From the NCBI GenBank assembly GCA_018389105.1, contig JACATO010000043.1, positions 434,001 to 498,000 of the forward strand: a DNA stretch of 64,000 nucleotides. Reading direction: 5' to 3'. A program made the position numbers and the translations under genes. The notes under the pieces were generated by a model that did not search any database, was not told the origin of the DNA, and saw nothing but the letters and a program-made list of their open reading frames with translations. Every line of letters begins with the position of its first letter. The first letter of the stretch is position 1. Source of the stretch: Nautilus pompilius (lineage: Eukaryota > Mollusca > Cephalopoda > Nautilida > Nautilidae). Shown in pieces: positions 22,641 through 36,066 of this stretch.

Positions 22641-23672
22641 GTGGTTCTCTAAGTACTTGTGATGAAAGTTTCGCAAGTAACTCATGATCACTTGTGCCTT
22701 GACCACTGCCTAAAAGAGCCCCCCAACAATCCCCAGGGAACTGGGGTAACCAAGACTTTTAATACCTTACACCTTCCCCTTCTAGCTCCCTGCTGCTTCA
22801 AATAAAACATGAAGCACTCAGATGTGGGTGTAAAACAAAAATTTTGTCTCAGTAGTAACAAATTCTTGGTATAGCAATAACGCACATATATTTACACTTT
22901 ACATCCACTGCCTGTTAATACTTATTTTTTAATGTTTCTATATGACATAATTAATTCAGACAATGAAGCTGCTGGGTATGCAGTCTGAATCTGCTTTTAT
23001 ATGCTGATAATTTGAAAACCTTCCCACAATGCTACCTCCAAAATCTTGCAATTAGGAGAATTAGGTTCTGGTGAACAAGTCGGTATGGCAGATAAGATAA
23101 AAAAACTCAAAAGAATTAAATCATTCTATATGGAAAAAAATGGCAGTTTAAACTATTACTGAATCATGGCATAAGAAACAGCATACTTAGAAGTGTGAAA
23201 AAAACCAGATAGATATACTTATAAAGTAAGATAATTGCAAATTGAAATATCAGAGGCAAGCACAGGTGAAATAAGACAAGATGTTTAATTGTGTATCACC
23301 TGGCCACAAAATTGTAAATTCCAAATTATACTTTGCACCTCACAGGGGACTGTGCTGGCAAAAATGTAGTTTGTGGCTAAAGTCATAATATTCAGTCAAA
23401 GGCATCTTTATCAAGTTAAAAATGGAAACTTATTTGTATTGTGTCATTGACACTAAGTAAAAGGCTGGTTCAGGGCTTTTCTCATCACTTTATTAGTTAT
23501 AAATGAAATTAGTAATGAGCCATTAATTATTTGTAATACTACTGATCAGGTGATAAAGTATTTTCAAACCTTTACTTTATCAGGATAAAAAAAAATATCA
23601 ATGACTCAGAAATATAGTAATATTGGAAGCAATATTCTCAAAAGAATTTTGTGTTTCAATGTTGCATTTCTG

Positions 23673-23829
23673 CAGGCCAGTCTTCTAGACAAAGTCAGCT
23701 ACTCTACAGCATCTATGTGCCATTTTCCACAGTGGATTGTGGTAACAAATCAGATTCCTTCTCAGTATGGGGAGCTGAAGCTAGACAATGTGGCTTCTCT
23801 TATTATCCCATTTATAGATGAATACAGGG
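23673..23829 (+). CDS. Possible exon, unrecognised
   Basis: After gttgcatttctgcag the plus strand is open as ASLLDKVSYSTASMCHFPQW then IVVTNQIPSQYGELKLDN and VASLIIPFIDEYR, followed by GTGATT. The IVVTNQI string recalls the VTNQ motif of RAD51-family ATPases, but the flanking residues do not fit that fold well and the donor is poor. I treat it as a weak exon candidate only. Confidence 0.2.
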
Positions 23830-24079
23830 TGATTGTTATATAAAAAAATGAGCTATAATTTTTTTATAGATGTGTAAGTTAGATTATAAAGTCTGGTGCA
23901 GTTAAATTAATAATAAAATACATACAGAGTTTGACATAAGTAAATGGACACCACTGTGACATTCCAGTTGGCCATTTCAGTCGAATGATACACATATGAT
24001 AGCAAATATAAGAATGGGTACAGGTCAAAGGAAATCTGTTTGCAGACAGCCATGCCACAAACAAGTTCATGGAAACTGA

Positions 24080-25060
24080 TGGATTTTGAGGTGCATAGTT
24101 GGATAATGGAAGGCAGCATGGAATTTTAAAGACACTAGACATTCCACTGTTGACTGCTAAGAGGGTGATTATCCAGTTAGAAGAAAGCCATAAGGCGATC
24201 ACTCATGAACTTCCTTGATGCTCAAGACCAGAAGAACAGACACTTCATGCTATGAAGAGAAGCATAGCAAACAAAACCAATCAGCTACAAATATAGCTGA
24301 ATGAGTGTCCATGAGAACCATTAGACTATCTCTGCAGCATGGGCTACAACAAAGGTGCAATAAGATGAAAACCACCCCTCACTCCATGTAACATCAGTTG
24401 TCAAATGCAAAGGGCAACAGAGATGCTGCCAAACCCTATTTCCTTTTGTAGCAATGTTACTTCTTTTGATTAGTCCAGGTTTTCACAGTTCTTAGACAAT
24501 GGTTGTGCATTGATGGTGTGGTGCCATTCAGCACAGGATTTTCTATTGAATCCAATGCACGTCACAACAAACTATGGTCATCTTCGTTTGTCTATCATGA
24601 TGTATGGTGTAATTCAGGCCACTAGACAGTTATAGTTAGCGGTCTGCAGAGCAAATGTAATGTCTGCTCAGTACATCAACATTCTCCAAGAGAAACTTCT
24701 TGATCATCAGTCTAAAAAGGGTAGTATCCTTATATAAAATCATGCCTCAGAGCATACTGTCCGTGCAGTGCATAAATGGAGAGAGACGGGGCATCACAAG
24801 TTTGCCATGGCTTGACCAATCACTGAATATAAATCTTATTAATCCCCATGTGGGTTATTCTTGACTGATCCCTACAAAAGTGTTCTCGTAAACCTTGTAA
24901 CTTTCTAATACAAATTCTGTGCTAAAAACTGGCTGTGAGCCCACAGATGAGAAATGGTTGTCATGCAGACAATGTCGGCATACTAGTGCCTTGAAAAGGC
25001 AATGGCTGCATCACAGACCATTAATCACACCAATATTTTGTTCAGTGGAATATATGGTTC
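24080..25060 (+). pseudogene. Tc1-like transposon remnant 2 (plus strand)
   Basis: Plus-strand pieces in several frames follow the Tc1 transposase order. An HTH-linker segment comes near 24130-24300, then LDNGCALMVWCHS near 24500, IMMYGVIQATRQ near 24610 (the SVM.WG block), YINILQEKLL near 24690, and HASEHTVRAVHKWRETGHHK near 24760 (the DNA..H.A..V..W block). Stops interrupt every frame. The copy appears independent of the pair at 17.7 and 57.5 kb, being on the other strand and of different sequence. Confidence 0.6.
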
Positions 25061-25778
25061 CAGAATAAACAGGTGTTCTTTCAGACTTGAGTCTATTTAC
25101 TTGTGTCAAATCTATTATATTTTACCTTTATCAATAAATTCAATATAATGGTACAAAGGTAAGTAGAAATCCAAATAGTTTGTTAAATTGTTTTTTTTTA
25201 TAAATGTTGTTCAAATAATAGTGTTATAAGTGTTTTAACAAATTTTCCAAATTTTTTGCAGTATGGTAGCCCCAACTCTTATCAAAACTCTAAAATCAGA
25301 AGAGTGAAATATCACGAATCAGCAGTACTGCTAGGAACATCATCTAGCTGCTGAAACACTGAAAAAAAAATTTTTTTAGTGAGTAATCTGCACATTTAAT
25401 AGTAATATTTAAACTTTAAATACTAATAAATGTTTTTTTACCTGTGAGATAAAATGAAAAAAAGATGCCATTTTGATTCATGTAAATTTACACTGATTAT
25501 TATCATTATCGCTATCACATATAACTACTTCTGTTTTCCTTAACCGCAATTCTGTTATTAAACCTCTGAATGCACCCTTGTACCCTATAGTACTTAGCAT
25601 AGGTTGAGCTATAGAGGCTAATGGCAAATCTGTATATTGCTCCCACTTCATGTATTTTGCATAAGGTTGAAAACTGACATGGTATGAGAGAGTTTAAAGT
25701 ATCATTCTAGGTAAAAAATCCAGTGAATCTTTCAGTCTTTTCTATTTTCTGAAACTGCAAATAGAAAACTCTCCAAGC

Positions 25779-25780
<2 letters not shown>

Positions 25781-25811
<31 letters not shown>
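25781..25811. repeat. (AAT)n microsatellite
   Basis: About ten perfect AAT units, AT-rich on both sides. A short (TA)n tract lies nearby at 25928-25941. Confidence 0.95.
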
Positions 25812-25814
<3 letters not shown>

Positions 25815-26218
25815 TTTATTTCTAGTCGCTATTTATTAGCAAATTATTTATTATTTACATATTCTACTGTTCTATATTTTCATAAGCTTCATCCTAAGAA
25901 CTGAAAATAATCTTTAATATTTTAAAATATATATATATATAAGTTTTTTAAAATTCTGGTTACATATTTTGCATTTGTTAGAATCCTCAGTACCTGCTTT
26001 GTTACAGGTTACAACAATAACAGAAAAACAAAAAAAACACATAGATGTGCTGATTTATGTATGGTGAGGCAGAGCGTTACCTGTCACTCATTGGCCAGGC
26101 GAAGATGATGAAAGATGCTGAGGTTTTTTTTTTCAGATCTGTTTCCCAATTTGCACAGTGGTCTCAACAAACTACATTTCACTGTAACTACAGCCCCTGT
26201 AAGTAGGCAACAGAATTT

Positions 26219-26310
26219 GTGTGTTTGTGTGTGTGTGTGTGTGTGCGTGTTGTGTGTGTCTGTTGTGGTGTGTCTGTGTGTTTGTGTGTGTGTGGGTGTG
26301 TGTGTGTGCT
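26219..26310. repeat. (TG)n microsatellite with interruptions
   Basis: About 90 bases of TG with TTG and GGG interruptions. It generates cysteine/valine-rich open frames (26115-26372 and 26221-26637) that are artefacts of the repeat. Confidence 0.95.
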
Positions 26311-26724
26311 ATCTGTGTGAAATTTGTTGTAGATGTCTCCATCGATGTAAAAAAGTTAAAAAGACTAATTAGTCACCAATGTGGGTACAAAACACCTCTC
26401 CACACAAACACCAGAACACGGGTAGTTCTTGAAAAAGGTCACTTTTTTTTTTTTTTCTCTTTGTTTCCCAAACTGATCCAAAATTTAACTCTTTCAACAC
26501 CGTTTTTTTTTTTTTTTTTTGGCACACGTAATATTTCTATTAGTAATCACAGGGTGTCAGCGGAAATTTGTGCGCCCCCTCCACCCCAGATAAGTACTGC
26601 GGCCCCAGTAAGGGGGGGGCCACTCGGCTTACTTTGAGAAACTTTGTTCTAGCCTACTGTTATGTCATCAGGGTTTCTAAGTATTTAATTTAAAAAGGTA
26701 AAGAAATTAGATTCCTCTTCTGAA

Positions 26725-26990
26725 AAATTGTAGCGGACATCATCGGCGCGTAAGGCACCCACCAGAGCAGACCTCCGTTCCCCCTGGTGTCAGTTTCCTA
26801 AACCAAGCGGAAAGAGAAACAAAGAATGGAGATTAGCTAAATACCTACTGCAGAATGTCCCCTACTGGAACTCTTCATTTTTTAGATGCAGAAGGAAAAC
26901 TGGAGCATCCCAGAACACCCCAACCCCCCCCCCCCCACCTGTAGCTGGCTAGCTGGCTGGCTGAAGAGCAAAAAGAAATACGTTAAGGAG
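26725..26990 (-). repeat. SINE, family 1, copy
   Basis: CCTAAACCAAGCGGAAAGAG, CTACTGGAACTCTTCATTTT and AGATGCAGAAGGAAAACTGG line up with the copies at 6992-7110 and 35040-35100. The GC-rich left part (26733-26800) and the C run at 26923-26936 belong to the same insertion or its edge. Confidence 0.5.
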
Positions 26991-28984
26991 GTGTGCCAAA
27001 GTGAGTCAGTCCCCTGACCGGAAGGACAAAAACAACAATTTCTGTACATTCCCTTTGAGCGGTCTTTAGTGGTACTGCCCTAACTGGAGTTATTGCACTG
27101 AAGAGATAGAGCGTTATATTTGTTAAATGCTAATATTATTAAGGGTTTTCCTAACTCATAATCAAAGCAGCAGCTGTAGCAGTGAGAAAGTCAGGCTGGC
27201 AGAAGGCGTTACCTTCCACCAATAACTCGTATGTCTTGGGTATGCAGACCTCGGTGAAGTTTATGTTGCTGCATGCACAGCCACTGCAACAGTTGATCAC
27301 TTCATTACTGATACACTTACAATACGTATTTCAGTTGGTGGGGTTTGATGAAAAGCAAACAAAATGGTACAACGATGCTAAAAGAATACTGCATTGATAT
27401 GTTGGAAGAGATGTCAAAGTCCTTGAATTTTACATAAGTTTTTTCTTCTTTACTACCAGACAACCAGTATTGTGGCCCTAACCCCAAAGACAAAGTCAAA
27501 TCTAACAATGCAAAGTAAAACTGAATGGACTTTGAAACTGTAACTTCTAACAGAACCCCCCAGAATTAATAATGTCGTGAGTCAGTGACCTACCATCATT
27601 TTTTTTTAAAATTTTATTATAGCAGACTGAAACATCTTAGTCGCTGTTCGTGATTTTACTAGCAGAACTTCCATCTCTGATACACATAAATTCCCTTCCT
27701 ACAGCAATATGGAATCTCATGAACAAATGTTTTGATCAGGCTCTCAGAAACATCTCTGAGATATGTACTAAAAGCACCAGGAAAGAGAAAGAAATGTATT
27801 GTATTACAAACAAACGAAAACAGAAGAAACAGGATGAAAGCACATTCACTGGAATGACGCCAGAGTATGTTAATAAACATATAAAAATGTCCTATCCAAG
27901 AAGTTTCTGAGGTGGAATTCTAGAATATACAGTTAGGTGAAATCGTAAAGATTGATCCACATTGTTAGCAACTCCATGACATGGTAAACAGATGTTGGCA
28001 ACCACTTCACTCCATTTTTTCAGGTTAAAATTACTTAGGGCAAAAGCTGGCAACTGCCATAGATGGTTAATGCAGTGTATGATGAGGAATATACCTTATA
28101 TTTTTATTCAGTTTGATATGATACTGACTGATGATACAAATTAATTTTTTCAGTTATGAATTATCTCTGATTGATGATAAAGTATCTTTTGGAATGTATA
28201 AAGATGGAAATTGGGATGGAATCATTCAGATGTTTCAAAAGTTCATTTATTTTTTAAAGTTTTTCATAGCAATTAGTTAAGCACAAATGCGAATACTGCA
28301 AAACATACAGTAAAACTTGTTTAATGAAGAAACTGCCTTTAATACATGCAATTATTTACCTTTTCAATAAATTGTTTGGCACCTGAAAGAGAGATACCTT
28401 TAATTTTACAATGATATTAATCTCAATTAAAGTTTAAATAATTTAGCTTTCCTCAAACATTCCAATATAGAAAAGGAGAATTATTTTAAGAAGGTTTCAG
28501 AAGACATTTTTTGATATGAAATTATTTTTTGCTTTGTCTTTTAGAAAGCTTAAATAGCCATTCAAGCCATCATCCTTAATGGTGAGAGAAATGAAGTGGT
28601 AGATTTTTCATATCCTTTTCATTATGAATCAGTTGTGGGAATATATAAACTGCCAGGCAGAGGAAAGAATCTGAAAAGTCTTACTTGAGTTCTTCACCTG
28701 GCCAATTCTGGTTTTAATTCCAACTATCTTTCTGGCAACTACTGTGTTTCTATTTCTTTTAGAGAGTGTTGAGTCTGATGGAGAGAAGCATCATCAATCA
28801 GCTTTGCCTTACCTCCAACAGTATTTTATGGTATATCTACAGCTCCATCTTGAACCAAGGTACGGTCTGAAAACAAAATAATATGCCAGTGAGACTTACC
28901 TACACAGGTGTAAGTTCTATTCATTAGAGTAAATGGAATAAATGTGTAGACTAGGGATTTATATCAGAATTTTAAAAAGGGCCA

Positions 28985-29120
28985 TATGTTGTAGCATGCT
29001 GGCTTGTCATGATTCAGTTTTTGATTTCCAGACCACATCTGGTGTCTAGCCAGTAGGATGGTTTCTGTTAGCCTGATTCGAAAGAGGTTCCTCTCCCCAC
29101 AGCTACCTATTTCTCCATTT
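28985..29120 (+). repeat. SINE-like repeat, family 2, degenerate copy
   Basis: TGTAGCATGCTGGCTTGTCA (tRNA-like head) is followed by GATTTCCAGACCACATCTGG and AGGATGGTTTCTGTTAGCCT. The structure and spacing follow the copy at 22462, but the B box is eroded. Confidence 0.35.
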
Positions 29121-29585
29121 ATATCTCAATACTGCCTCTTAACTTTTGAATATCAATGTACATTGTTTCGCCAACCTACCTATAGGTGAACTATACTTCT
29201 TGCTCTTCTTTCCTAGTGTGGATTTTTTCCAAACACTCCAGTTTCTTTCTACACCTAAAAATGAAAAGTTTGAGTGGGGTCTTGAGAGATATGTTATTGG
29301 AAGTACAACTTGACCACTGCTCAGGTAATCTGTTTAGTCACCAAGGTGCTTCTCCATATCTCTTCTTTCTAGCTTGCTGCTGAGAAATGTCCTTAGACCT
29401 TAAAAATCAGGACTGGGGGGGTTAGAAAAGAGATTCTGGATTTTGACAATCCTACGAAACATTCAAACTTCATCATATTATTTCACATATAAAAAAAACT
29501 GGTGCTTTTGTTTTAGACATTTTGGTAATGCAGAAGAAAAAATTGCATATAAAACCCCGCAAAGAATCTGCTAAAAAAATTTATT

Positions 29586-29890
29586 TTTATGGTTTTCTGT
29601 TCATATTTTCAGGTGGATCATATGCATCACGCACGATGTCTGGCAAGATCATGCTGTTCTTCTCGTGTCATTAGTGCTCATCTCGTCTCATCAGCAGTCA
29701 TGAGAAGGTCACCACCCATAACAAACTTCAACCAGTCACCCACATGGACGGAGTACATCAGGGGTGCAGTGAATTAAGGGGTATCCATCCTTCGAGCATA
29801 ATGAAGGTACCTGCACACTGCACCAATCGTGGTAAACCCTGGTTTACCTGAACTCACCAAAGGCGAGAATGGCTGAGCTTTATTTTGATA
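29586..29890. other. GC-richer unassigned segment
   Basis: After attttcag at 29612 a less AT-rich stretch runs to about 29880, with GGTAAACCCTGGTTTACC (29831-29848), an 18-base palindrome except at its centre. The plus frame 29589-29777 is open but not recognised. It is possibly a repeat. Confidence 0.25.
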
Positions 29891-30809
29891 AGACTCATTT
29901 ACAAAAAAAAAATTAAAAATTCAATGGCTTCTTTGTAATGATTAGGGCAGAATTTTACTGAAGTAATTCAGATCTCGTTCTCGTTCTTTCCTTGTTTTTA
30001 GCTGTTTACCAGTCATAATTTTAAAATTCTCTGCACAAAATTCCACAAAAGAAAGCACAATAAACAAAGTTTGGGGGGGAGGTGTAAAAAATCTTTCTTT
30101 CCAAGATCCAGATCTGCTCTCTCCGTTACTTCAGATGCATAGAAAAAAAAAGACAATTGCAGGATCTTATATTTATATATCACCAGCATTGTAAATGGAG
30201 GCCATGAATGCCAGAGAAAAATGTGATATGACAGATTGTCTCCAGGATGTAGCTCATTTGCATTTACAAAGGATTCAGCATACAAATATGTTTTTTCTTA
30301 CTGGTAAGACTTTGTTTATTAACCCTTTCTCAACTGATGTAGGGAATATTTTTTTTTTATAAAAAAAGAGTAAAATGTATTGGAATCCATATTAATGATT
30401 CATTCTACTAGTCATTGTTTTTTTTTTAATAGCAGTTCTTCTATCCTTAAATATAATTTTACCTTTAGAATTCTTTAAACTCTTATTCTTTTTTATAGTT
30501 ATAAATTTTGTGTTTAGTCTGTATTTACCAATAGAGGCAGATCCAGGTATAGGAGGTGAAAAGTTCTGGGTTAGTAGAAGCCACACACACACATCTAACT
30601 GTCCTTTGATTCCCTATGTAGGTCATTAAAAATGGCTCTTCATCACGGAAAAAGACTCCTTCCTCTAAATGCCTTAGGTGTGCAAGTTGTGTCTTTTTTT
30701 ATGTTGTGATTGCATCTGTGTGCAACTAAAAGTACATTAAGGTGAAATACATCACAACTGGTTATATGGATTAAAGTTTTATATTATAAAATAGACAATG
30801 ATATAAGTA

Positions 30810-33800
30810 TGGCAAATAGAATAGCAGTAGATGTTGGCGGAATTGCCAGATTTGATATGTGTGGTGATCCAACAAGCGTTGATCCAAGACTGACAAAATG
30901 GAGCCTTAATCTTCTGCAGAAATTCAAGACAAATATGATCAACTGATTAAACAAGCTCTGGATGAAGGCAAGTATCTTAAGGGAGTAGCTAGCTATAACT
31001 GAAAGTGCAAAACCTGACATGTGCAGACAGACTATCCAACTACTCTCTGATTACTATGCTCTCTCTAGGTAAATAATACATGTGAAAGGAATTCCTTCTC
31101 TAAGATGGCACAGCTTGAGGGTGAAACAGTAGACCAGAGAATTACCAGGCTGTAGGAAAGAGCAAGACACTGAATTTTTACAGAAAGATATAATTATATA
31201 GAAGAAAAGATCATTCAGGCATGTCTGTGTCTATCAGCTATACCACAAATTACTTGGGTCAGGAAATGGCAATGTAAGAATTTCAGCAAAGAGCCTGTAG
31301 CCCAAACTGTTTGGTCTTCCATGTTGGTATGGTAACAGAAAGACAAGAAAACAAGGCTAGTCAAGTTGGCACGGTAGCTCATTTAGAAACCAAAGCCGAA
31401 GCAGATGACTATCTCACAAAAATTTTCTGGTGCAATGTGGTTATGTAGACCAAATAGCAAAAAATCCCAAGATGTCCAGCTTGAGGTAGAAACTGTAGAA
31501 AATGTGGTCAGAGCAGACAATTTGCACACAGCTATTATAATAGATCAAGAACAATGTACACTTTATTCAAAACGATACCAAGGCTAATGAAGAGTCAGGT
31601 GAGTAGGCTTTTTATGTACATTCTGTGCAAGGCAGTCAACCAAATATGATAGATAAGCACTTACAGGGGCAGCTGAGAAAGAAGAAAATAAGGTTCCAGT
31701 CACAATTGAGTTTTAAGAGACATTTTTCCCAAGGTTCAAAACACCATTAGTCCTTAAAAATACATTTGCAGCCATGATAAAAGCTTATGATATCAGTGTG
31801 AAAGCAGAAGTTTTCATCATCAATAAAGAGAGTGAGTCTTTGTTGAATAAGGAGACAGCTATTTATTAACATCACAGCAAGTCTATGAAAAATATGACAT
31901 GTATGTAGATGTTGGTAAAATGAATTATATACATTCACATCAGCAAAGGTCATCTAGTGTAGTTCAGCCTTTTAGAGACACCATTCAGCCTTAAGAAGAA
32001 AATAAAGCCAAATTAGATGAGTATCTAGCAATGAATATAACAGAGCCCATAATGAATTTAGCAACTTGAGTAAGCTCTCTGTAGCAGGTTTAAAGCCAAA
32101 TGGAAAATAAGAATCTGTGTGGAAATGAGAAAAGCAAATGGGGCAATGAAGAAGCAGGGACACTCTATACCCACCAATGATGGTTAAATGATCTCAACCA
32201 AAGTAGCATCTTTAGCAAGCTAGATCTTTGTTGGAAATAGCAGATTGAGTTGAGTTGACAAGCCAGGACAATTGCCACTCTTAACACCAATAAAGAATTC
32301 TTCAGGTTGAAGAGATTATTAATCTTTAGGATAAGTGCGGCTCCAAAAATATATCAGAAAACAAGCCAAAATATGCTTCAAGATCATGAAGGCACATGAA
32401 ATATGGCTGAAGACATAAAGTGCACGGTCAAAATAGGAAGAATACATCACTGAAAACTTGAAGCTGTACGGAAGAGACTACTAACTAAAGACCACATTCA
32501 ATAAGACCGAATAATTTTTGCATGACCAAACCTTTTCTTATGGGACATGTCAAGTCTGCAAGATGCAGTGATCCTGCTGAAGAGTGAGAGTCATAAAAGA
32601 AGTTTGAGAACCTGAAAATGCACAAGAAGTACAGAGTTTTCTTAGTCTTGTAAACTTTTCAGCATGCTTCATTTAAGATTTAGCTATATTTTGAACTTCT
32701 GAGAAGGCTCACTAGAAAAGGTGTGCCATTTGTATTTGGAGAGAAACAAAAGAAAGTGTTCAAATAATTGACGTAGAGAGACTTGCCGACACCAAAACGT
32801 TAGCATATTTCAAGCTAGAAACAAAGACAAGTGTAAATGCAGATGCCAGCTCAGTAGAATCTTATGCAGTGCTAGTGCAAGAACAAGATAAATAAATATT
32901 AGTTGCTGTCTCACAGAGATAAAGAGATATTCATAGACTAAAAGAGATGCTAGTTCTAGCTTTGGCCATTGAAAAACTTTATGGCACTGAATTTGACTTG
33001 GCAGATCATAAGCCACTTGAAACTATCTGCTGACCAAGTTCATAGCATTCTGCAAGGATAGAGAAATGAGTATTTTCAGACTTTTGCCTCAATTCTTCAC
33101 AATGAAACATAATCAGACTTACTTTCAAGATTGTTGGAATAGAAATCTAACTCTGTAGCATCCTCTCATAGTAGAGTAGCCAAAAAGTACATCATATTCA
33201 CAGTGGGGCAAACTGCGCTAAGAGCAGTTTCAATTTAAGAAGTTAAAGCTTTAGCTAAAGATCCAGAATTGAAGGAGGTCAAAAGTTGTCTCAACTCTGG
33301 TAAGTGGAAATGAAATTAAGTACAGAAAATACCTTCCAGTCAAGGATTAGTTGTGTGCAATTAGGCAAGTAGTACAAAGAGGAACAAAAGTTGAGTACAA
33401 GGAGAACTCAGGAGGCAGTGTTACAGAACATGCAAATGAAAGCCATACGGGGATTGTCAATACCAACGACTGAAAAGTAATGTCTTTTGGTCTAGAATTT
33501 ATAAAGATGTTGAGAAACCAAATTCTACCATGTTGTAAAAAATGCAGCATACCTAAAACAATAATCAAAACTGAGCTCCCACATAGAAAATGGCAAGATC
33601 TGGTGGTGGATTATCTTAGGTTATTGCCATCTGGCCATTATATCTTTGCTGTAGTAGACTACTACAGCAGATACTATGAAGTCCACCACCATCAAGAAGA
33701 CCACAGAATCCCTTGAGAGTATTACTGCTGTCCATGGCCTGCACTCACAAGTGGTGACAATGGTCCACAGTTTACTCTGATGGAATTTCAACAATTCCTG

Positions 33801-34340
33801 AATGACCAAGGCATTAGCCACCTAGGAGTGACTCCATACTGAACCCAGGCTAATGAGGAAGTAAAATGGAAAAACTGTTTTATACATCTCAAGATTGCAC
33901 AGAGAAAGACTAGAGAAAAGAATTGCAGAAATACCTGGTTGCATATTGCATACCACCACATGAGACTACTGGAATTAGTTTGGACTAAACTTCTGCTTGG
34001 CTGTAAGAACCAAGCTGCCAGAGTTGAGAGACATCAAGTGTGACACTCAAATAATAGACAATGAAATGAGATCTAGAGGGAAGCCATGCACTAATGAGAA
34101 AAAGGGTGCTAAAGCAAATGATATTGCAGTATGAGATAAATCCCCTGTGGAGCAGAAGAGAACTGCCTACATCTTATAATCAAGTGCCCTGATACAGTGG
34201 GAAAAGGAGGAAATAACCTTACTGTTAGACTCCAAGATGGTGCAGAGTTCAAAAGAGACACTGCACAGATGAGGAAGCGTACAGATACCTGAAGAACCTA
34301 CTACTGAGGCCAGGGTGCCGCCAGACATTTAAAAACTATA
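30810..34340 (+). mobile_element. Decayed Ty3/gypsy-type LTR retrotransposon internal region
   Basis: Plus-strand fragments in changing frames follow gag-pol order. A gag-like start near 30810 (MANRIAVDVGGIARFDMCGD) comes first. Reverse transcriptase lies at about 32000-32500, with GLKPNGK then a decayed I-R-I-C-V-D-M-R block, FSKLDLC near 32215, and QIELS and FFRLKRLL after it. RNase H traces lie at 32740-33020. Integrase runs from 33520, with HRKWQDLVVDYLRLLPSGHY and IFAVVDYYSRYYEVH (33600-33690), the catalytic-core DYYSRY motif of K02A2.6-like polyproteins. Stops and frameshifts occur every 50-150 bases. I could not find matching LTRs at either side. The copy is dead and ancient. Confidence 0.85.
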
Positions 34341-35029
34341 TGAATGAAATTTTGTTAAAAAAAATATAACACAAACAGCAGAAACAGATAATGATTATAA
34401 TAAAAACTATTCATATATCAGATAAATAAATTAATTAATAATGTTTGTTAAACCATACTATTGGTGAGTTTTTGTGAAAGGTCAGTGCAATGATGTGGCA
34501 GTGTCCCAAAGCACCAGACTTCCCGAGAACTGTTTCAATGTCAACATGAATTTTTGGTAGCCACATGAGAGCTCAAATAAATAAAAATTTGAAAACTTTA
34601 AATAACAACAAAAAAGGGGGGGAAAGTTAATCCTATACAAACTCAGGAATTTAATTATTTTTTTTTGGCTTAAGTTAAGAATCAGAGTGCCAGAGTATAT
34701 ATACTACGTCAAAGCCACCATATTTATAATATTCGTGTTTAATCACTGTAGATTTTACTTTACCCTTAAACTAGAAAAGTTTCTCTGAAATTTTCAATTA
34801 AAAATAATTAGAATTCTTCTCTTTTGTAAAGGGTTAATCATATCAGAAGACCTCAGTTTTTTCAGCATTGGTCTCCATGTCTCCTGGTACTGCACATATA
34901 GTGAAATCCCAATCCAATAGCATCTGCATAGCCAGTTGCCATATTTATGAAACCAGGTTAGTCTGGCACTGAACCCTTCCCGAAGTAACTGAGCAAGGAA
35001 CCAACTTCTACTCCAGTGTGCTGCAGACA

Positions 35030-35260
35030 GCTAACCTGAAAATCCCAACTAGAAACTTCCATTTTTTTTTTTAGATGTGGGAAGAAACTGGAGGAGGTCA
35101 GAGAAAACCCAAGAGGCTGGCTGGCAAGGGAAAAATTGGGAAGAAAAAACCCACCAGGGAGATACACAGAGCAAAATGATTTGCTCTCTGTGAAAATCCC
35201 CTCGATCTTAGCAATCTGGTACCCCAACTACATCACCACACTGTCTAATGCTTGACACAC
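35030..35260 (-). repeat. SINE, family 1, copy
   Basis: GAAAATCCCAACTAGAAACT, a run of T, then AGATGTGGGAAGAAACTGGA corresponds to the central block of family 1. CTCGATCTTAGCAATCTGGT further right would be the eroded tRNA-like head on the minus strand. The minus-strand frame 34958-35227 crosses this repeat. Confidence 0.55.
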
Positions 35261-36066
35261 TTCCCCCTCAAGCTCCGGAGAAACTTCACTGCAAGCAGAA
35301 ATATAGGACTGAGCTCAAAAGATGTAACAAGGAATTTACATGTTTTTCCTTTTTGTACTACATCTCAAAATCTGTTATAGCTAGTTTTCTTAATCCATCC
35401 ATTTTGATGAAACACATTTACCATACAATTGAATAAGAACTGAATAGTTTAAAAGCTGTCTTCTAAAACTCTCTATCATTTGCCATTATATGAAGATCAG
35501 TATGTGAACATTACAAAATTACATAGCCATCCATCACCACATCTGGATCATGATGCCAATGACCAATTTATTCAATGTATAAAATCAATTTTGACTAGCA
35601 TTATAATATATGATTGTACAAAGTATGTTCTCTTTGTTGGTACTGGTTTATTTTCCATCATTAACTACTAAAGTAGAAGAAGCAAATTATCATAGCTTTT
35701 TTTTTTTTAAGTAATGTTTGTGTTGGTACATTATTAGGAGCTGTTAAAAATTACGTAACACTTTGATGGGGTAGGTAGGTGTATGTCAAAACGTTATGGA
35801 GTGTTACAGTGGCTGGGGAGATGTTACCTGTAGCTTTACTAACGCTATCATCATATACAGCACGGATGAAGATTTTTCATTGAACAAGTCTGTGAACGTA
35901 AACCAATACATATTAACGAATTGGAAACAGAGACTCAGTTCCTAACAGACCAAAAAACATGATTCAGTTCTTTTAAAAATAAAAGAATAAAATTAAAATA
36001 AAAAGAAGTGAGAAATAAAAGAAGAAATGTTGTTTGCTTGGGGGTTCAAATTTGTGAAGCAACAAT

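Noticed and set aside
23673-23829. Assignment of this frame to a RAD51 paralogue
   Set aside because: Only a short string matches; the residues before and after do not follow the RecA-fold pattern.
26115-26637. Two overlapping plus-strand frames rich in Cys and Val
   Set aside because: They are produced by the (TG)n microsatellite and following T runs.
34958-35227. 89-codon minus-strand frame
   Set aside because: It coincides with a copy of SINE family 1.
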